DNA of 9,926 nt. Source: Rhodospirillaceae bacterium. GTDB lineage: Bacteria; Pseudomonadota; Alphaproteobacteria; Rhodospirillales; 2-02-FULL-58-16. The stretch is taken from NCBI GenBank assembly GCA_030623425.1, contig JAUXMA010000033.1, positions 1 to 9,926 on the forward strand, in the 5' to 3' direction. A model generated the notes under the pieces. The model searched no databases, had not been told where the DNA came from, and saw nothing but the letters and a program-made list of their open reading frames with translations. A program made the position numbers and the translations under genes. Positions 1 to 6,143 of this stretch are shown here, one piece after another (the first letter of the stretch is position 1; the number at the start of each line of letters is the position of its first letter).

Positions 1-276
1 CCCTTGGAAATGGCCGATCTCAGGGCGACGCCGGAGCGCCTGTCCGGGGTCGCCAAGGCAACCGGCGGCGGCATTGCTTGGATCGTCGACGGCATCCCGG
101 ACTTCCGCCGCACCATGGCTGGCCGCGACACCGCCGGACGCGGCTGGATGGGCCTGAAACGGAACGCCTCTTATCTGGTCACCGGCGTTGCCGAGGTCTC
201 GCTCCTGCCTGGGCTTTTGGTCCTGGCCCTGGTGCTGGGCGGCCTGATGGCGGCCTGGTGGCGGGAGGGGCGCTAG
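1..276 (+). CDS. C-terminal fragment of an uncharacterised membrane protein
   Basis: The frame is open from the left edge to a TAG at 274-276, giving the last 91 residues of a gene that begins outside the window. A hydrophobic stretch near the end (about residues 67-86, LLPGLLVLALVLGGLMAAWW) looks like one transmembrane helix. It is followed by a short basic tail (REGR), so the protein probably ends just past the membrane. The preceding part (ATGGGIAWI, then RDTAGRGWMGL and RNASYLVTGV) resembles, from memory, the C-terminus of large alphaproteobacterial membrane proteins encoded with MoxR, DUF58 and DUF4159/BatA-like genes. That assignment is an inference from limited sequence. The TTG at 4 is not taken as the start because the frame stays open to the edge. 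Confidence 0.7.
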   Translation, partial: PLEMADLRATPERLSGVAKATGGGIAWIVDGIPDFRRTMAGRDTAGRGWMGLKRNASYLVTGVAEVSLLPGLLVLALVLGGLMAAWWREGR

Positions 277-322
277 AGCGGATCGTGGTTTCAAAAGCCG
301 CCGCCACTCGCCAGAAGCGGGA

Positions 323-351
323 TAGGCATGTAACATGAGGGCGGTTATAAA
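323..351 (+). promoter_or_regulatory. Candidate promoter for the Crp/Fnr-family gene
   Basis: TAGGCA at 323-328 (4 of 6 against TTGACA) and TATAAA at 346-351 (5 of 6 against TATAAT) are separated by 17 bases. This would start transcription near 358, leaving a leader of about 75 bases before the ATG at 433. A 5-base inverted repeat, GGCGG (340-344) and CCGCC (356-360), flanks the -10 box and could be an operator. The rest of the 277-432 gap shows no gene. The call rests on motif match alone. Confidence 0.35.
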
Positions 352-432
352 TGTTCCGCCGGCCTGGCCCGTTGTCGAGTGTTGGCGGGAGCAGGCCATT
401 TCCTCATGTAGGGTCTGGTCGGGGACCAAACG

Positions 433-1182
433 ATGGCACCGACGCGAAACGATGCCGGACAGCGGAGCCGGCGCAAGCCAGCCACGCCGAAGCCGGATTC
501 AAGGAGCTTGGCGGGAATTGATCTTCTCGCCGATCTCGGGCCCGAGGAATTGGCCGCGGTAGAGACCGCCTGCCGCTGGAAACGCTATCTCCCCCACCAG
601 CAGATCATCGACCGGGAAAACAAATCCAGCGATGTCTTCTTCGTGGTCGAAGGCAGGACGCGCGTCGTCAATTATTCCTTTTCGGGACGCGGCATCATCT
701 TGGACGAACTGCCGGCGGGGAGTTATTTCGGCGAGTTGGCGGCCCTCGACGGCCGCCCCCGGTCGGCGAGAGTCGTGGCGCTGACCGACAGCCTGATCGC
801 CGCCTTGCCGCGGAAGTTCTTCCTGCGTCTGTTGGAGAAGCGCCCGCAAGTGGCGCGCAGGGTGATGACGCGTCTGGCCGGGATCGTGCGCGTTTCCACC
901 GACCGTATCATGGAATTGAGCACCCTTGGCGCCAACAACCGGGTGCATGCCGATTTGCTGCGCCAGGCCCGCACCTGCATGGATGGCGAGAACCGGGCGG
1001 CGATCCAGCCCATACCGGTGCACGGCGACATCGCCAGCCGCGTCAGCACCACTCGCGAAACCGTCGCCCGGGTGATGAACGAATTGGCCCGCAAGGGCAT
1101 CCTGGAACGGAAAAAAGACGTTCTGATCATCCGCGACACCGCCCGCCTGCAAGAAATGGTTGAGGAAGTCAGCGGCGAATAA
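433..1182 (+). CDS. Crp/Fnr-family transcriptional regulator (cyclic-nucleotide type)
   Basis: This is a 249-residue DNA-binding regulator. After a basic, probably disordered N-terminus (1-25) comes a cyclic-nucleotide-binding beta-roll (about 30-145). It contains the phosphate-binding cassette GELAALDGRPRSA, with G100, E101, R110 and S111 in the positions of the E. coli CRP cAMP-contacting residues. A long dimerisation helix follows (about 125-165), then a Crp-type winged helix. The recognition helix TTRETVARVMNEL (206-218) has R208, E209 and R213 matching CRP R180, E181 and R185. No cysteine cluster typical of FNR is visible, so iron-sulfur oxygen sensing is unlikely. The ATG at 433 is preceded by GGGGA (421-425) with 7-base spacing. 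The next gene on the same strand, divK, lies 230 bases downstream, too far to assume one operon. The family is certain. The ligand and the regulon cannot be told from sequence. Confidence 0.93.
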   Translation: MAPTRNDAGQRSRRKPATPKPDSRSLAGIDLLADLGPEELAAVETACRWKRYLPHQQIIDRENKSSDVFFVVEGRTRVVNYSFSGRGIILDELPAGSYFGELAALDGRPRSARVVALTDSLIAALPRKFFLRLLEKRPQVARRVMTRLAGIVRVSTDRIMELSTLGANNRVHADLLRQARTCMDGENRAAIQPIPVHGDIASRVSTTRETVARVMNELARKGILERKKDVLIIRDTARLQEMVEEVSGE

Positions 1183-1278
1183 GCAGGTTCACGCCGGCGA
1201 CAAGGAAGCCATGCCGCTGGCGACGGCCGTTTGACTTGGCCGGGGGAATCCTCCATCATCCAAGGAGAATATCAAGGC

Positions 1279-1311
1279 ATGAAATCATCTTTCCAGAGGC
1301 AGTGTTTTTAG
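1279..1311 (+). CDS. Possible 10-residue leader peptide upstream of divK
   Basis: A minimal ORF encodes MKSSFQRQCF and stops at TAG (1309-1311). AAGGAG at 1262-1267 lies 11 bases before the ATG, slightly further than ideal. The stop falls 7 bases before the first of two overlapping inverted repeats in the divK leader, an arrangement like translation-dependent attenuation. The peptide has no run of one amino acid to suggest a sensed metabolite. It may be a chance ORF. Confidence 0.2.
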   Translation: MKSSFQRQCF

Positions 1312-1318
1312 TACGTTT

Positions 1319-1341
1319 GTTTCATTTGTTGCAAACGAAAC
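1319..1341 (+). repeat. 23-base imperfect palindrome upstream of divK
   Basis: The arms are GTTTC-A-TTTG (1319-1328) and CAAA-C-GAAAC (1332-1341) around the centre TTG. Nine of ten arm positions are complementary, with a single A/C mismatch. In DNA this is a typical dimeric-repressor or activator operator size. In RNA it would be a 9-pair hairpin. It does not look like a CRP box (TGTGA-N6-TCACA) or a CtrA box (TTAA-N7-TTAA). No U-run follows, so it is not an intrinsic terminator. Confidence 0.55.
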
Positions 1342-1365
1342 CGCTGCCGGGGCGGGCGCGGTTTC
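1337..1365 (+). repeat. Second inverted repeat sharing an arm with the first
   Basis: GAAACCGC (1337-1344) is perfectly complementary to GCGGTTTC (1358-1365) across a 13-base GC-rich loop. Its left arm includes GAAAC (1337-1341), which is also the outer right arm of the 1319-1341 palindrome. The two hairpins therefore cannot form together in one RNA. This looks like a switchable leader, although no terminator or sequestered ribosome site is obvious. Confidence 0.4.
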
Positions 1366-1398
1366 CGCTTGGCGGCTCAAGGTGTGGAACATTGGTGA

Positions 1399-1404
1399 TA
1401 TAAG
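1399..1404 (+). promoter_or_regulatory. Candidate -10 box immediately before divK
   Basis: TATAAG (5 of 6 against TATAAT) ends 8 bases before the divK ATG. If used, transcription would start around 1410-1413 and the mRNA would be essentially leaderless, which would fit the lack of a Shine-Dalgarno sequence before divK. No good -35 box lies at 16-18 bases upstream, so the call is weak. Confidence 0.2.
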
Positions 1405-1412
1405 CAATAGCG

Positions 1413-1778
1413 ATGCCCAAGACCATCCTGATCGTTGAGGACAACGAACTCAATATGAAACTGTTCAACGATCTCTTGCAGGCCAGTGGTTATAACACCG
1501 TGCAGACCAAGGATGGCAAGGAAGCTCTGAAACTGGCCCGCGATCACCACCCGGATCTCATCCTCATGGATATTCAGTTGCCCGAGATTTCCGGGCTCGA
1601 AGTCACCAAAATCATCAAAGCGGATGAGGAACTTCAAGATATTCCGGTGGTCGCGGTAACCGCCTTCGCCATGAAGGGAGACGAAGAAAAAATCAGGGAA
1701 GGGGGCTGCGAAGGCTATATCGCCAAACCCATTTCCGTTCCCACCTTTCTGGAAACGATTGCCAAGTTATTGGGCTGA
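1413..1778 (+). CDS. divK: DivK single-domain response regulator
   Basis: This 121-residue protein is a receiver domain with no output domain. In Caulobacter-type cell-cycle control, DivK is phosphorylated by DivJ and dephosphorylated by PleC. Through DivL and CckA it lowers CtrA activity. Acidic residues E9 and D10, phosphoacceptor D53 in [18 protein letters not shown], switch T83 in [14 protein letters not shown], and K105 in AKPIS are all present at the same numbering I recall for the Caulobacter protein. The block [12 protein letters not shown] is characteristic of DivK. A TAA at 1401-1403 lies just upstream in frame, so 1413 is the only ATG start. No Shine-Dalgarno sequence is visible. 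The gene is visibly less GC-rich than its neighbours. The usual downstream partner pleD is absent apart from a possible relic. Confidence 0.95.
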   Translation: MPKTILIVEDNELNMKLFNDLLQASGYNTVQTKDGKEALKLARDHHPDLILMDIQLPEISGLEVTKIIKADEELQDIPVVAVTAFAMKGDEEKIREGGCEGYIAKPISVPTFLETIAKLLG

Positions 1779-1795
1779 AACAGATATTTGAATTG

Positions 1796-1838
1796 AACCC
1801 GGGGATCGATCCGTAACCTATCCCCATAAGCGGGTTTT
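1796..1838 (+). terminator. Possible divK transcription terminator
   Basis: The stem arms are AACCCG (1796-1801) and CGGGTT (1831-1836), running into TTTT (1835-1838), 17 bases after the divK stop. Inside lie a perfect 10-base palindrome, GGATCGATCC (1803-1812), and an alternative pairing of GGGGAT (1801-1806) with ATCCCC (1820-1825). The U-run is short, so termination may be weak. Confidence 0.35.
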
Positions 1839-1888
1839 GCCACGACGCGTTTTGAAGATAGAATCCCGGCAATTTTCAGGAAGGATTT

Positions 1889-1942
1889 TTGGCGCGGATC
1901 CTCATCGTCGACGGCATGCTTCCCAGTGTCAGCGGGCCTTAG
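1889..1942 (+). pseudogene. pleD: Probable relic of the 5' end of pleD
   Basis: A well placed ribosome site, AGGAAGG (1878-1884), is followed 4 bases later by TTG, and the frame reads (M)ARILIVDGMLPSVSGP before TAG at 1940-1942. This matches, from memory, the start of alphaproteobacterial PleD (ARxLVVDDxLPNVKLLE), the receiver-receiver-GGDEF diguanylate cyclase usually encoded right after divK. The second acidic-pocket residue is lost (DD to DG). A two-base slip after PSV would restore a PleD-like RALE (1933-1944), as expected of a decayed gene. Nothing downstream resembles a second receiver or GGDEF domain. The remainder (over 1.3 kb) appears deleted before rpmG. It could also be a chance short ORF, but position and sequence agree. 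Confidence 0.5.
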
Positions 1943-1965
1943 AGTTTCCGGACATCCCCGAAAAG

Positions 1966-1981
1966 GACTCTTCGACTCTTC
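1966..1981. repeat. Tandem 8-base repeat with two GANTC sites
   Basis: GACTCTTC occurs twice head to tail. Each copy contains GACTC, the recognition sequence of the alphaproteobacterial CcrM methyltransferase. It lies between the pleD-like relic and the end of rpmG. It may be a slippage scar. No function is shown. Confidence 0.4.
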
Positions 1982-1985
1982 AAAT

Positions 1986-2006
1986 GCGGCGGCCGCGGCG
2001 GCGCCG
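1986..2006 (-). terminator. GC-rich dyad just downstream of rpmG
   Basis: Directly after the rpmG stop, the minus strand can pair CGGCG (2006-2002) with CGCCG (1991-1987) across a 10-base loop. The stem is GC-only and is followed by CATTT rather than a true U-run. It may help end rpmG transcription, but this is a weak candidate. Confidence 0.2.
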
Positions 2007-2007
2007 G

Positions 2008-2175
2008 TTATTTGATCTTGGATTCCTTGAAAAGGACGTGCTTGCGCACCACCGGATCGTATTTGCGGAACGCCAACTTGTCGGTGGAATTGCGGGTATT
2101 TTTTTTGGTCACGTAATAGAACCCGGTGTCGGCGGTGCTGACCAGCTTGATGAGGATGGTATTGGTTTTTGCCAT
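2008..2175 (-). CDS. rpmG: Large-subunit ribosomal protein L33
   Basis: This is a 55-residue protein of the 50S subunit, beginning [21 protein letters not shown] and ending [10 protein letters not shown]. The core [20 protein letters not shown] and the segment [15 protein letters not shown] are typical of proteobacterial L33. It lacks the four zinc-binding cysteines of the C+ form, so it is the zinc-independent type. The start at 2175 is chosen over a longer frame beginning at 2202 because it matches family length and N-terminus. GGGA at about 2185-2188 may serve as a weak ribosome site. The gene faces divK tail to tail and is separated from the S41 protease gene by 102 bases that hold a promoter of its own. 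Confidence 0.96.
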   Translation of the reverse strand: MAKTNTILIKLVSTADTGFYYVTKKNTRNSTDKLAFRKYDPVVRKHVLFKESKIK

Positions 2176-2221
2176 CGCGAGGTTCCCGGTTGCAACGAAC
2201 AATTGTTAGCGCCAGCGGCGA

Positions 2222-2249
2222 ACCATACAGGCGGCGTCGTTGCTGTCAA
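2222..2249 (-). promoter_or_regulatory. Promoter of rpmG
   Basis: Read on the minus strand, a perfect TTGACA (2249-2244) is followed after 16 bases by TATGGT (2227-2222, 4 of 6 against TATAAT). Transcription would start near 2215, giving a leader of about 40 bases. That leader contains two short palindromes, AACAATTGTT (2198-2207) and GTTGCAAC (2189-2196). This lets the ribosomal protein gene be expressed separately from the operon upstream. Confidence 0.6.
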
Positions 2250-2277
2250 GGGCGGCGGCGCGGGCCACTAGTCTTCC

Positions 2278-3897
2278 TCAATGCCGCGCCGCGTCGACGG
2301 CCGAGGTCAGGCTGAGGGCGCGGTTGTAGAGCGAACGGTTGCTGATGAGGCGGCTGGCCACCTCGACTTCCACGGATTTCTTGCGCGGTTCGGCCGGACA
2401 GGAGGCGCGCAAGCCCTTGCGCTGGCTCTCGTTCTTGAGGTCGGCCTTGCGCCAGGCTTCCATGAGGGTGGACGTTTTCATCCTGGCCATGAGCGCTTGG
2501 TCGATCAATTCCAGCTGGCCGCCGTTGGCGCCGCTGGTGCAAATGGCGGGCATCACGCCGAGGCCGTGCAGAGCATAGCCCGACGGCGCAATCAGGCGCG
2601 ACCATGTGAGAGTGATTTCACCGCCATTGGGAAGGCGGATCACGGTTTGCACCGTACCCTTGCCGAAGGACGAGGTGCCGATGACCACCGCCCGCCCGCG
2701 ATCCTGCAGGGCGGCGGCGACGATCTCGGCGGCGGAGGCCGATTTTCCGTCCACCAGCACGACCAGGGGAACGCCGGTGACCAAGTCGGGGTCGCTGGCC
2801 TCGTAGTGCTTGATACTGTCCGGATGCCGCCCTCGGGTCTTGATAATCTGTCCCTGGGCGAGGAACAGATCGGCGACCCGGATCGACTGTTTCAAAAGCC
2901 CGCCGGGGTTGCCGCGCAAATCCAGCACCAGGCCCTTGATCTTCGCTCCCAGCATTTTTTTCGCTTTCTTCAATTTCTTGGCCATGCTGCGGGCGGTGTT
3001 TTTGTTAAATCCGCTGACTTTCAGGAAAACGATGCCGTTCCTCTCGCTCAAGGTGACGGTGACGCCGACAATGTGGGCGCGTTCGGTTTCGAATGTTAAC
3101 GGTCCGGCTTGGCCCAGGCGGCGGACCGTAACCGTAACCCGGCTGCCGATCGGGCCGCGCAATTGCGCCCCGACCTCGCTCGCTCGCAATCCTTTGACGG
3201 GGACCTGGCCGACGTAGGTGATGATGTCGCCTTTTTTGATGCCGGCCCGGGCCGCCGGCGTGTTCGGCATGACGAAGGTCACCCGGAATTCCCCCCGCTT
3301 GAGCTTGAAGCGGATGCCGATGCCGCCGAATCCCGCGCGCTTGGCGCGGTTCTTCCTGGCTTCTTCGACCCCGGCATAGCGCGAGAAGACATCGAGGTTG
3401 GACAGCATCCCGTCGAAGACCGCCTCGTAAAGCGTTTCATTGCTGGCGGCGCGCAGTTGCTTGGAAGCCATGCCGCCGGCGGTCGAGATTTCGACGGTGA
3501 GCGCCGCCCACTTCTGGGCATCGTTGTCTAGAGGGGCCGGAAAGCGGGCCACGACCCGGTCGTTGTCGGTCAGAATGATGGTGTTTCCGCGGCGGCTCAC
3601 CACCAACCCGGGATCGATGGTGCCGAGTCCCCGCATCCCCTCGAGGGCGATGACGGCCAACGAAATTCTGTCGATGTACTTTTCGCTGATGCCGCTGTAG
3701 CCGGCGGTGAAAACCTCCGTTGCCGAACCCGTGGAGAAAAAGGCGCCGGTCTCTTTCGGCAATATCCGCTGCGGCGCGCAGGCGCTCAACAAGCAGACAA
3801 GCAGGGCGGCGGCAAGACGGATCGCCAAATCGCGGTGCCGGATCATGGTGGCGATTGTCGACGATTTTGCGGCCTTCGTCACTACCCGATTTTCCAT
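2278..3897 (-). CDS. S41-family C-terminal processing protease, predicted lipoprotein
   Basis: This 539-residue protease of the CtpA/Prc family cuts proteins near their C-termini and is expected in the periplasm. A hydrophobic signal (about 24-39) ends in the lipobox LSAC with C40, so it is likely lipid-anchored. A helical N-terminal part contains SEKYID (71-76). Next comes a PDZ domain (about 190-262), then the peptidase core with LVLDLRGNPGG (323-333). The catalytic set is S388 in SASAAE (386-391), K413 in FGKG, and Q417, matching the Ser/Lys/Gln spacing of CtpB. Lysine-rich segments surround 305-321, and the tail beyond about 460 is variable. The ATG at 3895-3897 overlaps the rnr stop as TAATG, favouring this start by translational coupling. 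M18 (3846) would give a more standard signal peptide but has no ribosome site. The substrate is unknown. Confidence 0.9.
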   Translation of the reverse strand: MENRVVTKAAKSSTIATMIRHRDLAIRLAAALLVCLLSACAPQRILPKETGAFFSTGSATEVFTAGYSGISEKYIDRISLAVIALEGMRGLGTIDPGLVVSRRGNTIILTDNDRVVARFPAPLDNDAQKWAALTVEISTAGGMASKQLRAASNETLYEAVFDGMLSNLDVFSRYAGVEEARKNRAKRAGFGGIGIRFKLKRGEFRVTFVMPNTPAARAGIKKGDIITYVGQVPVKGLRASEVGAQLRGPIGSRVTVTVRRLGQAGPLTFETERAHIVGVTVTLSERNGIVFLKVSGFNKNTARSMAKKLKKAKKMLGAKIKGLVLDLRGNPGGLLKQSIRVADLFLAQGQIIKTRGRHPDSIKHYEASDPDLVTGVPLVVLVDGKSASAAEIVAAALQDRGRAVVIGTSSFGKGTVQTVIRLPNGGEITLTWSRLIAPSGYALHGLGVMPAICTSGANGGQLELIDQALMARMKTSTLMEAWRKADLKNESQRKGLRASCPAEPRKKSVEVEVASRLISNRSLYNRALSLTSAVDAARH

Positions 3898-6131
3898 TAC
3901 CGACTGATTTTCCGCCTTCTGGACGCGCCCCCTTTGGCCGCCGCCCGGCCCGTGCCGGCACCAGCCCGGCGCCGTTTCCCGCCCGCTTTGCCTTGGCCGG
4001 ACAAAAGATGCAGGATCAGGCCGCCGGTGAGCGGCTCGGCCTCGGCCAGGATCACTTCCACCTCATCGCCCAGCCGGTATTCCCGTTTCGTCCGCCGGCC
4101 GCGAAGGACATGGCGGTCGGCGTCGTGGATGTAGTGGTCCTCGGGCAGGGTGCCTAGCGGAACCAATCCGTCGCCGCCGATGTCGTCCAAAGTGACGAAC
4201 AGACCGAAACGGGTGACGCCGTTGACGCGGGCCGCGAACCGGGCGCCGACGCGCTCGGCCAGAAAGGCGGCGGTGAAACGGTCGACGGCGCCGCGCTCGG
4301 CGGCGACGGCGCGCCGTTCCGTTTGCGAGAGGTGGGCGCCCACTCCGGCGTCATCGCCAGGTACCGGCTTGAGGCCGCCCTGTCCCAGTTTCAGCCCGCC
4401 GATGAGGGCGCGGTGGACCAACAGGTCGGCGTAACGGCGGATCGGCGAAGTGAAATGGCAGTAACGCCCGAGCGCCAGGCCGAAGTGGCCGATGTTGGCG
4501 GGCGAGTATTCGGCCTGCGCCTGGCTGCGCAGGACGATCTCGTTGACCATCCGCTCGTCGGGCCCGCCCCTGACCTTGGCGAGGATGCGGTTGAAGTGGT
4601 CCGGTTTGGTGACCTGGCCCTTGGCCAGCCTGAGGCCGAGGCTGTCGAGGAACTGGCGCAGTGCCTCCATCTTTTCGGCCGCCGGGGCGTCGTGAATCCG
4701 GTACATGCAGGGCTGCTTGAGCCTTTCCAAGGTTTCGGCGGCGGCGACGTTGGCGGCGATCATCAATTCCTCGATCAATCTGTGGCTGTCGAGGCGGGGC
4801 CTGGTCTCCATCCTGACCACGTTGCCGTCCTCGCCGAGCACCACCCGGCGCTCGGGCATGTCGAGTTCCAGCACGCCGCGCTCTTTCCGCCCTTTGGCCA
4901 GCGCCGCGTAGGCGCCATAGAGGGGCGCGATGACGCTCGCCATCAAGGGTTTCACCACATCGTCCGGGGCGCCGTCGCGGGCGGCTTGCGCCTGCGTGTA
5001 TGTCAAGCGCGCCGCCGAACGCATGAGAGCGCGCTGAAAGCGGTGGCGGAGCAGGACGCCCATGGCATCGATCCACATATGGGCGGCGAGGCAAGGCCGG
5101 TCCTCGCCGGGGTTCAAGGAACACCAGCCGTTGGAAAGCGCCGCCGGCAGCATCGGCACCACCCGGTCGGGGAAGTAGACCGAGTTGCCGCGCCCGTAAG
5201 CCGCCTCGTCCAAAGGATCCCCCGGGCGCACGTACCAGGCGACGTCGGCGATGGCGACGATCAGCCGCCAGCCGCCGGGGTTTTTCGGATCGTCGTCGGG
5301 CTCGGCCCAAACGGCGTCGTCGAAGTCGCGGGCATCGGCGCCGTCGATGGTGACGAAGGCGACGCCGCGGAGATCGTCGCGGCCGTCCAAGGGCGCCGGG
5401 CCGGCGGCCGCCGCCTGGGCGAGGGCGTCCTTGGAGAACTCGGTCGGGATATCATGATCGTGGATGGCGATCAGGCTTAGGGACCTGGGCCCGTCGGTGC
5501 TTGCCAAGCGCTCGGTGACGCGGGCCCTTTTCAGCCCCAGCCGCCGGCCGGGCAGGACGTCGGCGCGCACCAGGTCGCCGTTTTCGGCGCCATCGGACTC
5601 ATCGGCGGCGACGATGAATTCGCCCCTGGCGCGGCTGCCGGCTGGCCTGATCCGCCCTTCGCCGCCGACCCGCTGGTAGATTCCCAGCACCCCCGCCGGC
5701 GCCGTCGGCAGGCGGCGCATGGTCCGCCCTTGATAGGTCCCGCCGCCGGCCGGGGCGAGTCTTGCCAGCAGCCGGTCACCGGCGCCCGGGGCCGGCCGCC
5801 CGCGGCGCTCCGGCGCCATGTAGATCACCGGCGGATCGCCCTCGCCCCGCCAGGCCACCGGCCGGGCCAGCACCTCGCCGTCCATGTCGGTGCCGGTGAC
5901 CTCGACGACGGTGACGGAAGGCAGTTTCCCGGCCTTGCCGCGCCGCCGCCCGATCAGGCCTTCGTCCCTGAGCTCGCGCAGCAGTTTTGTCAGCCGCGTC
6001 CCCTGCCTGCCATCGAGCCCGAAAGCGCGGACGATCTCGCGTTTGCCGCCGCCGCCGCCGCATTCCCGGATGAACTCCAGGACCTGCTCGCGGCTGGGAA
6101 AGGGAGCGGTCTTCGATTTGGCTTTGCTCAA
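3897..6131 (-). CDS. rnr: Ribonuclease R
   Basis: This is a 744-residue processive 3'-to-5' exoribonuclease that degrades structured RNA and takes part in RNA quality control. It has an N-terminal winged-helix region (about 12-65), cold-shock-like OB folds (about 80-225), the RNB catalytic domain (about 250-575) and a C-terminal S1 domain (about 625-710). A basic tail (714-744) resembles that of E. coli RNase R. The metal-binding motif TIDGADARDFDDAV supplies D263, D269, D271 and D272. The conserved block YCHFTSPIRRYADLLVHR (557-574) is intact. The start is a TTG at 6129-6131, because no ATG occurs in frame before residue 83 and the N-terminus fits the family. No Shine-Dalgarno sequence precedes it. 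The topA stop lies four codons upstream in the same frame. Confidence 0.96.
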   Translation of the reverse strand: MSKAKSKTAPFPSREQVLEFIRECGGGGGKREIVRAFGLDGRQGTRLTKLLRELRDEGLIGRRRGKAGKLPSVTVVEVTGTDMDGEVLARPVAWRGEGDPPVIYMAPERRGRPAPGAGDRLLARLAPAGGGTYQGRTMRRLPTAPAGVLGIYQRVGGEGRIRPAGSRARGEFIVAADESDGAENGDLVRADVLPGRRLGLKRARVTERLASTDGPRSLSLIAIHDHDIPTEFSKDALAQAAAAGPAPLDGRDDLRGVAFVTIDGADARDFDDAVWAEPDDDPKNPGGWRLIVAIADVAWYVRPGDPLDEAAYGRGNSVYFPDRVVPMLPAALSNGWCSLNPGEDRPCLAAHMWIDAMGVLLRHRFQRALMRSAARLTYTQAQAARDGAPDDVVKPLMASVIAPLYGAYAALAKGRKERGVLELDMPERRVVLGEDGNVVRMETRPRLDSHRLIEELMIAANVAAAETLERLKQPCMYRIHDAPAAEKMEALRQFLDSLGLRLAKGQVTKPDHFNRILAKVRGGPDERMVNEIVLRSQAQAEYSPANIGHFGLALGRYCHFTSPIRRYADLLVHRALIGGLKLGQGGLKPVPGDDAGVGAHLSQTERRAVAAERGAVDRFTAAFLAERVGARFAARVNGVTRFGLFVTLDDIGGDGLVPLGTLPEDHYIHDADRHVLRGRRTKREYRLGDEVEVILAEAEPLTGGLILHLLSGQGKAGGKRRRAGAGTGRAAAKGGASRRRKISR

Positions 6132-6143
6132 GGGAATAAGGTA

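Noticed and set aside
1231..1259. TTGACT with CATCAT 17 bases later, as a promoter in the gap after the Crp-family gene
   Set aside because: The -10 match is poor, and the implied start would fall at or after the ribosome site of the small ORF it would serve.
1837..2271. 144-codon plus-strand ORF covering rpmG
   Set aside because: It is antisense to rpmG, is in a different frame from the pleD-like relic, and resembles no known protein.
4323..5480. 385-codon plus-strand ORF opposite rnr, and similar long ORFs at 5730-6920, 6939-8066, 8067-9020 and 2281-3099
   Set aside because: They are antisense to clearly conserved genes, their translations show no recognisable domain, and long antisense frames are expected at this GC content.
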